Of a stretch of DNA of 64,000 nucleotides, positions 36,816-48,449 are shown piece by piece. A program made the translations under genes and the position numbers. The stretch spans positions 732,281 through 796,280 of the forward strand of contig JAACJP010000018.1 in NCBI GenBank assembly GCA_013368375.1. Reading direction: 5' to 3'. Position 1 is the first letter of the stretch, and every line of letters begins with the position of its first letter. The notes below the pieces were generated by a model. That model saw only the letters and a program-made list of their open reading frames with translations. It searched no databases and was not told the DNA's origin. This DNA is from Tricholomella constricta (Eukaryota; Basidiomycota; Agaricomycetes; Agaricales; Lyophyllaceae).

Positions 36816-38845
36816 GCTGTATGACGAAAAAGCGGAGGGCTTGAGAAAGCGTAATGCGATGGAAGCTTAGAGTTGAGTCGTTGTGGTGCTGGACCTGTGA
36901 GATGAGAGACCTTTTATTCTCGCACCTAGCCTCATCCTCTGAAAATTAATCTTCTGAGCACCGCTGTTGTATCATTGATACGTCAGAACGTCTTTCGTGA
37001 GTATGACTGAAAGTTGCGTTGAAACGACAACAACAATGGCGCAGCCTGGATAGAAAGGATTGATTGTAGCCGAGAGAGCTACGCAATGTGTCAATCGGAA
37101 GTTGAATGAATGGACCTTATGACTTTCGACAAGCACCGCATAATATGTGAATAACGGAAGGCTCGGCGACGCGCGAAGAATCTGGTCCAGCGGAACGTTC
37201 ATGTCAAGGTCATCAGGCCAAAGTAGCCTTCAAAGGAAGATGTTCAAGAGTATACATTGGTCCAATCGTCAACTCAGCCTGGTCAGGCTGATACTGAATT
37301 AGATCCTTGAAGGCCGGCTTAACCAGCTTTGCAGAGAAGAGACCCGCTAGCGTTCATAGCACAGCCGCATGTCAGGCTTTTCAGAAGAAGATCACAAGAT
37401 GGTGACTAGGAGCGCATTACGGACTTGTACAGGTCGTCCTCTCTTGGAATCGAGCATGCGGTGGTGGCAATCACTGATGTGTCCTTCTGTCAATTGCGTC
37501 GTTAACGAAGACGTTCACAGCCTCACCACCGTGATAAGATACTCGTAGAAGAGCTCTACATTTGCACCGAATTCGGATGTTGGGCGACATTCTTGCTTTT
37601 ACAATAGACAGCGCGAAAAAAACTCAACTACAGCGCCGATGGGACAGACACGCATGGATACACGGCGAAATTCCAAGAACTCGTTCAGACATGCCGACCA
37701 TCCTTCAATCAATATTCGGAGTCCATGTGACCGAATGGGTGGCGGGGTTGCATTGATCATGACTGCACTGCATGTCAATGGTACACAAGCGACCCGAGGC
37801 CTCTAGAGACTCAGGATCGATGCTACAATCCAAATGTTCGAGAATCAAGTTCAACAAGATCCCTAGTGACAAGGGAATGAAGATGCTGCCCCAGTCTAAA
37901 GTTACGACGACACAGTAGCTGTTGCAGATCTGGTTATGTAGTATTCCAAGCAGTTCAGTTCTGGGTTGGCAGTAGGTTGCCACGAAGCATGTGGCTCGAA
38001 GGCAACGTGGGAATTTGATCATACCTTAGGTACTTCATGTTTGGCCTCTTGGTCACTAATGTCGGAAATTTCCGAGCCGGCCCGGGTTATGACCGGGGTC
38101 ATGATCGTGGTTATGACCAAATATAACCAACACTCGGTGATTGCCATGCCGGTCATGATTGCAGTTATGATCCAGGTCATAACCTGACCGTGAGAATTAT
38201 AATCGAGCTGGATTTCAAGCCGGGCCACGACAAATCGATACACAGCCATACTGACCAACGACAGATTCACTTGCGAAATTCAATTCAATATAACCACATG
38301 ATAAACTATTCGACTGCTTTTGAAGAGGTACCATTTCTACTGATATGAAGATCTGGCGAAGAATCTGACCACTGGCAGGCAACCTCACTATCTCTACTCT
38401 TAAGAGGCTAGCATCGGTTTTAACTGGCAGTCCGCGACTCAAGGCCCGGGAGCATCATTCGCGGTCACTTATCTGAAATGTACCTCCAAATCCCAAAATC
38501 TCGTAAATCTATTCTTGCCGCATCTACCATGATCAGTGATACGTCGCCTTTCAAGTCATGGTCCACACCTTTCCGAAAGATAAGTCAACGCGTCACCGGG
38601 GGCACGACGTCCGGATGATATGAGGGGCATCCAACGTGACAACCAACAAGTCAAGGCCACTGCGGCAGTACAGCACAGCAGCACGCACCATCGTTATATG
38701 CTGAGACGCCCTGATAAGATAACGCACACGCCTTTTACCGCCCTGCGAATCCTGGAAATTTATCCCCTCGTTTACCAATCATGGCCACTGAAGTGTACAT
38801 ATTACATTTGTTAATATATGATTCTCATCACTGATACCGTTTCAG
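36816..38845. other. Gene-poor interval
   Basis: About 2 kb without a supported gene. It contains the palindrome and GGTCATGAT/GGTTATGACC motif cluster listed separately at 38062-38184. A 105-codon minus frame at 37705-38022 has a hydrophobic stretch but no recognised sequence. Confidence 0.4.
38062..38184. repeat. Palindrome plus clustered inverted 10-bp motifs
   Basis: A perfect 14-bp palindrome TCGGAAATTTCCGA (38062-38075) is followed by six related motifs: GGTTATGACC (38085, 38109), GGTCATGAT (38097, 38151), AGTTATGAT (38163) and GGTCATAACC (38175). The last is the exact reverse complement of the first. This could be a hairpin-forming or protein-binding cluster. No transposase lies nearby. 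Confidence 0.7.
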
Positions 38846-39981
38846 ACCACTTAAGATACGCATTGATGTTCGCGATCTGTGGAACTCACCAAAATCCGAC
38901 TTGCAAGTCTCGATAGTAGCGCTTGAACAGACGTTGGGTCATGAAATTGTCCCAAATGTCCAATGGCACATCCTTTGGGACGAATTGAAGGATCGTTTTC
39001 CAGACAAGGGCACATTCGTCCCTTTTATCTCCCGAATCGTGATTACGTGGTATGAGCGACTCCTATGGAGACTCGACAACAACAACTTCCCGGAATGGAC
39101 CGAAGAGCTGTTAGGCTTGTTGTCCGGAGGTAGAAAACAGTTAATTATCGAGGTAGACGGGCTGTTATTTTCAAAGTTCAAGAAGCCACTCATTGCGACT
39201 TTTTCAGCCTTCTCCACCACCACAAAATCGCCCGAGGACATTTTGGGATACCAGAACTTCCTCGTTCTACCTTGGGATCCCGAATTTCGAACCATTACCT
39301 CACTCCAAGATCGTAGTGGTTTTCGATCACGACTTTGAGAAGCTGTTGATTCAGGACGGTGCAGCCGATGAAGGCTGGGACGACCTTGCGGCTGAATCGC
39401 TTGCACCTCCCGCCGCGTTTCACAGTGTCACTTCGGAGCCCAGACGTGGTGTAACTACCCACGCCGTCAACAACATCTCTTCTGAAACGAAGCCGACGAT
39501 TGAACGTTTACCCAGCCTTAGAGAGCTTTCCCGTCCCGACCAGCTTTTCGCACAGCGAGCGCCTTATATCTTGACCGTCGACACGGGGAATCCGCTAATC
39601 ATCAGATGCAGTCACGAAGCAAGTCTTGAGTTAATCTCATCCTATCTCAATCGATGGGGCAAATTGAATACCGGTGATACTTTGAGAGTGAGCTTGAGAA
39701 ACTACTTTTGCTCAGCGTTTTGGCGTTCTAGAACTTACGATTCTGCTCCGCAGAGGAATGTCCTAAAGGTCGAGCTCATCGAATCAGAATTTTGCAATGG
39801 ACTGCAGGATACCTTGAGTATCGAGCCGCACATCAACTTTCACAACGGTGGCTACCAAATCAACCCAACGCTGGTCTTGGCCTTCATAGAAGGGGTGTTG
39901 GGTTATAAGTTGGTACATACCAATGGCCACAACTGGGTATATCGGTCAGATACGATCCTCAATACCCCGACCAGCTCTTGA
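38846..39981 (+). CDS. Unrecognised basidiomycete-type protein, 5' end unresolved
   Basis: The first visible exon opens after a TTTCAG acceptor (38845) and reads IRIDVRDLWNSPKSDLQVS...LGHEIVPNVQWHILWDELKDRF. A 55-nt intron (about 39153-39207) leads to PSPPPQNRPRTFWDTRTSSF, then KIVVVFDHDFEKLL, APYILTVDTGNPLIIRCSHEASLELISSYL, NTGDTLRVSLRN, CSAFWRSRTYD, LKVELIESEF, LSIEPHINFHNGGYQINPTLVLAFIEGVLGYKLV. The stop is at 39981. The conserved-looking 'INFHNGGY.INP.LVLAF.EGVLGYKLV' end resembles uncharacterised Agaricomycete proteins I have seen; no function is known. Upstream exon(s) with the start codon were not identified. Confidence 0.6.
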
Positions 39982-40059
39982 ATTGAAAAATATATGAGAG
40001 ATGGTCGTCAAACTGGTACACTATATATTGAAATTCAAAGATTCAATGGTTCATAGCCG

Positions 40060-40560
40060 GTGATGAAGATCGCAACCCCGTAGGTATCGAGCATGAAATC
40101 GTCCTCATATTTCTGCTCAGCAAGTCTTAGGCAACTCCTACCCAGTCGCTTTTCCACCTTGCGCTGCTCAGCAGCTTCATATATTCCTAACGTTCAGGGT
40201 TCCACCCTGAACATTCCCAGTCAATCAAAGTAGCGATGTCTCGGAGGTGGAGAACAAGTACATTCGAGATATGAAGATCGTCATGCGTGAACACGATACC
40301 GTAGTCGTGCGTCCAGGCTCCTCCCCTCGATGATGTCGAGAGAATGCTCTCTGAAGTACGGCTGCGCAATCTCCAGTAAACGTTCTAAAAAGGTTTTGTA
40401 ATCCGGCCAAGACTGTATCTCGGACAAGGTAATCGCAGCATAGGTATCCCCTCCGAGTGTTAAGAGCGAACGAAGACGTTGGAGGAATTACCAGAGTTAG
40501 CGAGCCTCGAGCTTTGCAAATTCCTCCATCTGTAGCCAGGCGTCCTCGTAGTTGTGTGCC
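40060..40560 (-). pseudogene. Relic of an APH-fold phosphotransferase
   Basis: The minus strand encodes fragments of a basidiomycete aminoglycoside-phosphotransferase-fold kinase: ITLSEIQSWPDYKTFLERLLE, GIVFTHDDLHISNVLVL (the catalytic-loop region HxDL.xxN) and IATLIDWECSGWNPE (the DxE/W motif). Next comes an in-frame TAG (40187-40189), after which the frame continues EYMKLLSSARWKSDWVGVA. At that position family members normally have Trp (PEYWEY), so this is probably a Trp-to-stop change. The upstream piece is in another frame. No intact N-lobe is visible, so the locus is not functional. Confidence 0.7.
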
Positions 40561-40885
40561 TTTTCTTACTCTGTCAGAATATACCAGGAAGTCTGCTCAT
40601 TGCCTTTCGCTATCGAGGGCCGAGCACAGATGCAAAGGTATGTAGCGAAAACAAAACACCGAACTCCCAGGCAGTTTTTGAACACGACAAGAGCATAGGA
40701 TTGGATCTTTTTGATGATGTGCTATCGGTTTCTGCGAGAACGATCCCATTCGCGAAAGCGTCCAGAATCAGGTGAAGGTCACGGTATGGAGGAGCCTGCA
40801 TGTTTGATCTCCGCCACTGGATCTCCGCTTTGACAAGAAAAATAACTCTCCGCAACTACTTGACCACAACACATCTACACCAGCC

Positions 40886-42169
40886 ATGTCAACAGCTGAA
40901 CTACGGCCAGCTGGTATCCACGCTCTTCAACGCGCTGGACAGTGGCAAGCAACATCCTCAGGATCTCTTGTTGCCTACTGGTCTGGAGCATCCCTTAAAT
41001 TCCTCTATACTGGCCGAGCATTAAGCATCCTCACGGGACCGCTTACTGAGCGCAAAGATCGGTTCAATGGAGGCACTCCCATGCTCGCGTGTGTCATCTC
41101 GGGCCATACCAAAGAAAATGTCACTACGCTCTACGACGCGGGCCCTTTACAGATCATTCAACTCTATACGCTCGAAACTGAATCGCAGGCCGACAACGCG
41201 CTGACCATCGAGCTCACGCTGATTGACTGGGCCTCTGTATTTGAACTGGAAGCCATCCTTACCATCTCTGTATCACATTCTTCATGGCCATCTTGAGAAA
41301 CTGCTCATGGTTTGCTACAGAAGGAAGATATACGCTCTTTACCATCTACGAAAGGCCTCCGAATTCTTTGGATTGGCGACTCGATTTCGTGCGGCTATAC
41401 GGATGGCTCTGAATCTATGCCACGGGGATGCTTGGATGCGTTTCCATTCCTCGCACGAGACACTTTACGAAATGAGGGTGAAAATCTCATCGAACTCGAC
41501 ATGATCGCATTTCCAGGAGTCTCCTTGACTGATCAGAACGAGGTCGAAGATGACGAGATATCGTCGAGAGGGATGATATCGCGCTTCTCTTGTGTTTGTC
41601 GCTGTCATTTCTGTGCATCTTTAACGTCTGACGCCACAAAGGCTTCTCCTTGGTCTGATACGATACATGACGGTCAGGAGTGTCAACCAAGGCTCGCAGT
41701 TGTGGCGCTAGGTAAGAAATGCCATCATGGCTTTTGACTGCTTATTGTTGTGCTCAAGGAACCAATGACGACGCTCAAGACGTGGAACCCCCGCGATTTC
41801 AAGCAGCTCTCAGCGACTTGCTCTCAAAGTTATCGTCTCGCTATCCGGAATCCCTCACGCAAATTATCATCATTGTGTGTAGATTTTACCGCTTGCGATT
41901 TTTTCTTGACCACCGTTGTTCCGAAGCATCCATTCTCTGATTTCAATGACGAGCCAGAAGACATGGGGGCAAATTCCCTAGTATCTCAATTTCCCACCTT
42001 TGTCCAAGCGTTATCATTGGCCGCTCCTTCTATCAAAGTCTCCTCCTGCAGTATTACAGAGAGGCTAATGAAAAGGCATACGATGGATGGACTCCATCCC
42101 AATTCCGAAGGCCAGGCGATCCTTGCGTCAGCGTGGTTAGACGCGTTGAGGGCAATTATCGATATATGA
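40886..42169 (+). CDS. SGNH/GDSL hydrolase, carbohydrate esterase family 2-like
   Basis: This is a predicted deacetylase of glycans. Exons are 40886-41269, 41321-41711, 41759-41874 and about 41927-42169, all joined in frame by introns of about 50 nt. The N-terminal beta-rich module has GQWQATSSGSLVAYWSGASL and RFNGGTPMLACVISG, as in CE2 esterases. The SGNH core has LRILWIGDSISCGY (nucleophile Ser 41381-41383), FPGVSLTD, SPWSDT, VVALGTNDDAQ, and MDGLHPNSEGQAILASAW with catalytic Asp (42086) and His (42095). No signal peptide precedes the start, so it may be cytosolic or the start may be further upstream. All catalytic blocks are present. Two damaged copies exist, at 12633-13765 and 44205-45258. 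The region before DGLHP is somewhat unlike the family and may hide another intron. Confidence 0.78.
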
Positions 42170-42489
42170 GCTGATGCAAGAAGCACACTGGAAGCAGGCC
42201 TTTCTATAGAAAATCCGGTCTGCATTCTCTTAGTAAGGCAGCGCAAGAGGTAGGCTTAAATATGAGCAATATTTGATGTGTAGACCGAAGAAGATTATTG
42301 AGCGTCAGTGCCGCATTTGGTTTGCCTCTGCTGACATCAGACGTTTTACGGTTATCCTGGCCCATTCTTCGTAATGTGACAACGATCACCGCGATGTTCG
42401 GACGAGGACCATATATTGGCGCGAGGTTGTAGAACTCTCTTTCTTGTCGGCATTCTTCCATTTTCCTGATTGTATCACCTACTCATACC
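42170..42489 (+). promoter_or_regulatory. Promoter region of the hydroquinone reductase gene
   Basis: This is a 320-bp spacer between the esterase stop and the next start codon. It was duplicated together with the esterase: an alignable copy ends at 45258 and includes CATCAGACGTTTTACGGT and CTACTCATACCATGGCTCTAG. Confidence 0.55.
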
Positions 42490-43901
42490 ATGGCTCTAGC
42501 CAAAGACAGGGTTGTTGACGTCCTCAAGTTCAAAATCGAGGAGGATGGCAGCTTCAAGCGCCCGGAGACCGTGTTTCGCAGTTCAATTGAGAAAGGTGGA
42601 AAGTTTGAGCCAGAAGCTGGTGAGTAGCATTCTTTTTCAAGGCGATCAGTCTTCTTATGAGGAAACATACGCTAGACCGATATCATCTTTATGTGTCACT
42701 TGCTTGCCGTGAGCACACCTCGACATAGCTAGAACATGTTGTGCTAACGACGGCCTTCCATTGATTATAGCCTGGGCCTCGAGGGCTTTGATTTCAAGGA
42801 AGCTGAAGGGGCTCGAAAACCTCATTTGTGAGCTGATCTCAATGTTTTGAAATGCTCCGAGTGATAACGATCTTCCAAGCTGTCACCGTGGTCTCTCCCC
42901 GCATGGGCACTTTGGGATGGCCATTTGCCAATGTCGACAATTTTGCGGGTGCAGACATTGATACCCTTTACAGTTCCGAGCATGTCAAGGATCTGTACTT
43001 CAAGGTTGATCCAGACTACCAAGGCAGGTTCGTGCAGTCCAACCTATGACTACTCTATCTCCTTGAAATGATGCAAACTCTTCCAGATTCTCCGTCCCTA
43101 TCCTCTGGGATAAGAAGGCGCATACGATTGTCAACAACGAAAGCTCCGAGATTATTCGTATCTTGAACACTGCCTTTAACGACCTTATCCCTGCGGATAA
43201 AGCAGCATTGAACTTCTACCCGGAGAACCTTCGCACCGAAATCGACGAAGTCAACGGATGGATCTATGAAAACATTAACAGTACATTTTTATCGGCTCGT
43301 TACATCTACGCCTGGAAATTGATGACGTCTCCATTTAATAGATGGTGTTTATCGTGCCGGAGTTGCTACCACACAGACTGCGTACGAGAAAGCCGTCGCA
43401 GACGTTTTCGAGGCGCTTGACAAGGTCGAGAAATTGCTTGACGGCAAAGACTACCTCGTTGGAAACCAGCTTACCGAGGCAGACATCAGGCTCTTTGTGA
43501 CCATCGTATGTGCTCTATCCCCTCCTCACGCGGTTTGTCATCTCAATATGTCACTTAGATTCGCTTTGATGTCGTATACGTTGGGCACTTCAAATGCAAC
43601 CTCAGAACTATCCGAGATGGCTATCCTGCGATTCACAGGTGCGGCATGACGTTGTCCTCCAGTTCCAAATTTAAATATCCGATGTTACAGGTGGATGCGA
43701 CAACTATACTGGAACAACGACGCGTTCAAGTCTACCACTGACTTTGATCATATCAAGACCCATTATTATTGGTCCCATCCATTCGTAAGCACCTAATTGT
43801 TTTACCAGCCATTAAGATGAAGGAAAATAATGCTGTCCTTTCAGCTGAACCCACACAGGATTGTCCCTGTCGGCCCACTTCCCCATATCATGCCCTTATA
43901 G
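42490..43901 (+). CDS. Glutathionyl-hydroquinone reductase (xi-class GST)
   Basis: This enzyme removes glutathione from glutathionyl-hydroquinones and belongs to the ECM4/GTO-PcpF group. It starts [51 protein letters not shown] contains the catalytic Cys of the CPWA motif, which is split by an intron at 42710-42769. [66 protein letters not shown] and [30 protein letters not shown] follow. The end is [22 protein letters not shown], stop 43899-43901. All family hallmarks (CPWA, 'YF/YxxHFKCN', 'NP..I.P.GP') are present. About six introns. Likely role: quinone or lignin-aromatic detoxification. Confidence 0.92.
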
Positions 43902-44204
43902 TTGGGGCCTTGCCCATTCTACGTGCGGTTATTCTCTTGAGTTGAGCCATTGTACTATCTCTGTGTATGAGTACTCGCCCGCATATGTACAACAAATGTA
44001 AGTTCTCGTGGAAGCAGCTGAGATATTCCAGCTCACTGTACGTGACGACTATTACTTACCATTGATGGTCGCGTTTCGATGACAACTTTCGAGCGCTGAC
44101 ACACCGCTGACGACTTCCATGATCACTGTCGTCACTTTATGTGTCAAGTCCCGAAGATCCTCCGCTATTCGACTTCATGCCATATTTGAGCCCTCGACTT
44201 GTTT

Positions 44205-45258
44205 TATTTCGTGACACTTTCCACGCTCTACGACGCGGGGGCCTTACAGATCATTCAACTCTATACGCTCGAAGCTGAATCGTAGGCCAACAGCGCACTG
44301 ACCATCGAGCTCACGCTGATTGACTGGGCTTCTGTACTTGAACTGGAAGCTGTCCCTACCATCTCTGTGTACACTCTTTATGGCCGTCTTGAGAAACTGC
44401 TCATGCCGGCAGTGGCTGGCTACAGAAGGAAGATATCCACTCTTTACCATCTGCGAGAGGTCTCCGAATTCTTTGGATTGGCGACTCGATCTCCTATGGC
44501 TACTATACCGATGGCTCTGAATCCATACCGCGGGGATGCTTGGATGCGTTTCCATTCCTCGCACGAGACACTTTACGAAAGGATGGTGAAAATCTTATCG
44601 AAATCGACATGATTGCATTTCCAGGAATCTCCTTGACCGGATCAGAAGGGGGCCGAAGGTGACCAAATATTGTCGGGAGGGATGATAACGCGCTTCTCTT
44701 GTGTTTGTCGCCGTGGTTCTGCGCTCCTTGGTCTGATACGATATATGACGGTCAAGAGTTTCAACCAAGGCTCGTAGTTGTGGCGCTAGGGCCGCCTGAT
44801 ACTATAAGAAGCACACTGGAAGCAGGCCTTTCTGTAGAAAATCAGGTTTGCATAGTATTGAAGGCAGCGCAAGACGAGAGGCTTAAGTATCAGCAGTATT
44901 CGATTTGTAGACCGAAGAAGATTGCTGAGCGCTGAGCGAGCGTCAGTGCCGTTCAAGTTGCCTCTGCTGACATCAGACGTTTTACGGTCATCTGTAAGCC
45001 TGGTCGGCTTACGACTGTGCCGAAACCTATACTGTCTGGATCAGGGTCCAACACCATACATAGAACCGGGTGACTGAACAACTGCTTGTTCAGTTATTCT
45101 ACCTTTTGGAATCACCGCGATGCTCGGACGAGGACCATATGTTATTGGCGCGCTGTAGATATCTCTCTTGGGATTCTTCCTTCTTCCGTTGAATTGTTCC
45201 ACCTACTCATACCATGGCTCTAGCTAAAGACAGGGTTATTGACGTCCTCAAATTTCCG
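44205..45258 (+). pseudogene. Decayed duplicate of esterase plus reductase promoter
   Basis: This segment aligns with 41123-42531: CTCTACGACGCGGG...ACAGATCATTCAAC at both starts, and ATGGCTCTAGC.AAAGACAGGGTT.TTGACGTCCTCAA at both ends. In the copy a CAG codon (parent GAATCGCAGGCC) is TAG (44283-44285). The interval corresponding to 41713-42172, which encodes GTND through the catalytic Asp/His, is deleted. The copied reductase gene stops after about 15 codons. It is neither an esterase nor a reductase gene now. Copying includes introns and intergenic DNA, so it was a segmental duplication in direct orientation about 3 kb away. Confidence 0.88.
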
Positions 45259-46899
45259 AGTTCTATTTATAGAACGAGGATATATCAACCTGCCTTGCGC
45301 GTGGGAATCAGAGCAATAAAAAGTGATGGCATGATGGCATTACGTGTTCGCGGTTACTCATAGTATAACATCGTTATAATGGCACGATCGACTCTACCAC
45401 CAGTTATTGCTGCTGTGCATGCACAGCACAAAGCCTTAAATTTTGATTGAAGTGTAATTTTAGACAAACATAAATAACAACAACATTTCACACCCATTAC
45501 ATGCGAGGTTCGCTCGAAAGAGAACTTTGAGGGAATTAAAAGCTTTTCAACACTTACTCTCAAATTACCCAGACATTTTTTACAGATTTTTTCCTACATT
45601 TTATGCTGCCTGTCCTAGGGTCGAAACCGCATGCGCGCGATTTCTTCGTCGCATCATCAGATGGCACCTTATGGACCAGGATATACGAGGCAAAGTATAT
45701 ATCATTGAGAGCTAAGTAGTTATCCCAGGCAGGCTCAAATTCTATAGGAGGGATAAGGGCTTCCAACATGTCGCCGTCGTGCTCGTCTCTGTACCCGGCA
45801 ATGTGCAAAATGACCAAAAAATCACCCCCTCCATCTCCACAGAAACTGCCAAGTGGAACCACAGTGTGAACGATACTGCTTCGGTTTATGATGTCAAAGG
45901 ACCGGTTGATGCACTTTAAGAAGAGAAAATACTGAAATATGCCGAGCAAGGACCTCGAGGCTGCTCCTGTCGACAAAAGATGGTACAGGTGTGATGGAGG
46001 GAACAATCCAAGGGGGATCGGTACAGAAGCAAATTAAGACCGTTCAACCGATCACAAGAAGTCCATCATCGGCTTTTTACTGAACAGAAAGAAGTGCTCA
46101 CTTACGGATGGTAGGATCGTGCTGTTAATCTGGATATCATTCCAGGTTGATCAGATTTACTCGCGGGCGGCGGAGGTCGTGCATATATGCTCATGTGAGA
46201 AAAGGTACACATGCATACATAGACTGACGACGTACTAAAATAGGACCTTGTGTTAAGGTAGAGGTATTTCATATCCATCCAATGTCTTGTGGCTGTGGCG
46301 TGATTTTGCGTGACATTGTGGAAATAATAAAATAACAAAAGCCCAGAGAGCCATTTAATGAATCTGTTACCGCAAAATATTTCAACTTCGGAATCCAGAG
46401 CTTTTCTCGGTTTCCGTTTGTCGACATGTGAAGTTGAACGTATGTTATAAATTTCAAGGCAGTTTCGTGTGCGAACAGCGTTTACGGCCACGTGACACTA
46501 TTGACCAGGCGCTTGAGATTACGCGCAAGGTGCGAGAATTTGAAGCCATATTTTTGCCCAATTTCCACTGTGGTATCAACTTTATTGAGCAATACCGAGG
46601 CCACACGATCGCTTGAGGTGCTTTGTTGCATATTCCTTTGGCCTCAATGGGAGATAGCTGCTGCGGTGGCATCAATGTTCTGCCAATGGGAGACCTCCTA
46701 AAAGCAGGGCTTTAGGTAGTTTTGAGTAATTACATTCAGCAGCCTCTACTACACATGTAGCTCAATGAAACTTTGTCTAAATACTCGATAAATGCTGTCC
46801 TCCTTGACGCAAATGATCAGCGTGCGCTAGATCATGTGCTTCAACTAAGCCCCTAGTCACACATCAGTCACGGCACCTGACAGTGGATGAGTATGAATT
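45259..46899. other. Gene-poor interval
   Basis: No supported gene. A 148-codon minus frame at 45560-46006 (including FDIINRSSIVHTVVPLGSFCG and EFEPAWDNYLALNDIYFASYI) looks more protein-like than its neighbours but is unrecognised. AT-rich stretches surround it. Confidence 0.35.
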
Positions 46900-47372
46900 A
46901 CCTCTACCTTATCTGTCATTAGGCAGTCGAATTTGAGGCGCCTGTTTATGGCCTCGTACCACCTGTTCACAACCTCAGTTTCGGTATGTCGTTTCTCGGG
47001 GTCGGAGTCTTTCCCGATGCGCCATTCACATTAGAGCTTCCAAATAAGGTGGGTGGACTCTGTCATAATAATTTTGTACAGGCGATTGGCCCCGGCTTTA
47101 GGTTTCCCTTGATCGTCTTTGAAGGATAGCAGGGCGCACCCAAGTTACATACCTATCGTCGGCTGGAACCATGGGAGGCCCTTCCTGGACCATAGGTTTT
47201 CGGCCAGACGCCAAATCGTACTTTGGCAGGAGTCTGGACACACGGTGAGTATGTGTTCCATTGATTCCTCTGTGTTGCACGTTTGGCATTGTGATCTATG
47301 CTCTCTCGCTTTCAAGCTAACATGATCAAGCATGATCTGCCATTCTAACCATAAACTGTATATACCGAGCAC
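46900..47372 (-). mobile_element. Retrotransposon relic (RT/RNase H-associated C-terminal domain)
   Basis: The minus strand has fragments typical of the C-terminal region of basidiomycete reverse-transcriptase proteins, probably non-LTR. These are CQTCNTEESMEHILTVCP (Cys/His zinc-binding), IWRLAENLWSRKGLPWFQPTIGM, then in another frame KAGANRLYKIIMTESTHLIWKL, a stop, and CEWRIGKDSD...NRWYEAINRRLKFDCLM. Stops and a frame change show decay. No RT palm motif or ends were found in the window. Confidence 0.65.
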
Positions 47373-47581
47373 CGCGATACACTAGTCACCGGTAAACTGC
47401 GACAATGCTCCCTGATTCCCGCCCAATGCTCTCTCACCTTCTGTCCCAAGACCAGGTGATGTTCGGACAGGCTCACATGAAATGCAGGTGAAGTCGGAGT
47501 CGGTGCGCAGTCCCTACCAGAAGCAATGGATGTGAGGGCGGAGAGTGAAGTCTGAGTGGTAGAATTGTTCCTACATACCTC

Positions 47582-48352
47582 TCAAGCACCCAAATCGAAG
47601 TCGTCCCTCACCATCACGTCTAGTAACCCTTTGAGAACATCACGTGTGATGGGCCAGAAGTCGCGCGGCCAGTCAAGCGTAGAGATTAAAAAGGTGGTGA
47701 ACCCGTCATCAAATTTAGAAGGGTCGGCAGGTGGAGTAGGAGGATTGGTTTTGCTCAGAGTGATAAAGAGTCCTATGTTGAAGCCATCCTGAGAGCAGAG
47801 GCTGGACGGATGATAATTTGGACCTGGATAATATTCCTTTTTGGCGTGCACTGAGAGGCCTGCGTAGGAGATGTTGGACAATTCAGGAGGAAGGTTCGTA
47901 GTATTGCGTGCAACAACCGCCATATCAGCATAATGCGTAGCACAGAAGGAGACGCCGTCGCTGCTTGGATGGTGGAGACGAGCCACACTGAAGATGATGC
48001 CTGCCAAGAGACGGCCATGCTTTCGGCACCACTGTAAGAGCATAAATGCCTGTGGCGTCTTTGGCATCAAATAGAAACATTTCACGTTGCCAGCTTTGAG
48101 GTGAGAGGCGAGGCAGCTGTGGCTCTGCGAACAATCGCAGAAATCAGTCAGTACAGGGTTCAGCGTGCAGCACAAGGGGGTCAGACTAACGCAAAAAGCC
48201 TTGGTCATACAGTGTGGGCACCAGATTGCATTTGGTAGTTTGACATTGGCGGCGCATTCACAAACGACCGGTCGTCCTAACTGATAGAAATAAAGAACGA
48301 TATTAAATGCAATACATGCGGGCATTGAGAGGAAAGGAGTAGGAACGTACAT
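47582..48352 (-). CDS. Cys-rich hypothetical protein
   Basis: This is a 256-codon open frame. The N-terminal half has Cys spaced as CECAANVKLPNAIWCPHC and, after a probable 66-nt in-phase intron (48125-48190), AFCSHSCLASH. This could be a treble-clef or MYND-like zinc site. The rest (QAFMLLQWCRKHGRLLAGIIF, LHHPSSDGVSFCATHYADMAV, STLDWPRDFWPITRDVLKGLLD) is unrecognised. Because the intron length is divisible by three, the frame is open with or without splicing. The start lies about 100 bp from the 5' LTR, so the gene may have been truncated or displaced by that insertion. Whether it is functional is unclear. Confidence 0.45.
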   Translation of the reverse strand: MYVPTPFLSMPACIAFNIVLYFYQLGRPVVCECAANVKLPNAIWCPHCMTKAFCVSLTPLCCTLNPVLTDFCDCSQSHSCLASHLKAGNVKCFYLMPKTPQAFMLLQWCRKHGRLLAGIIFSVARLHHPSSDGVSFCATHYADMAVVARNTTNLPPELSNISYAGLSVHAKKEYYPGPNYHPSSLCSQDGFNIGLFITLSKTNPPTPPADPSKFDDGFTTFLISTLDWPRDFWPITRDVLKGLLDVMVRDDFDLGA

Positions 48353-48449
48353 AACTCAACAGCCTCTTACCAATGGTGCCTGGGAGATTTTCTTCAAGTG
48401 TACTTTGAGGTCAGAGGTCCTACCAAAGAGGAAGCCATAGTGAAGGCCC

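Noticed and set aside
38062..38184. CRISPR-like array
   Set aside because: Motifs are 9-10 bp, alternate in orientation, have irregular spacing, and the genome is a fungus.
40610..40855. 81-codon minus frame as the N-lobe of the APH-like kinase
   Set aside because: It lacks the conserved N-lobe motifs of that family and does not join the downstream pieces in frame.
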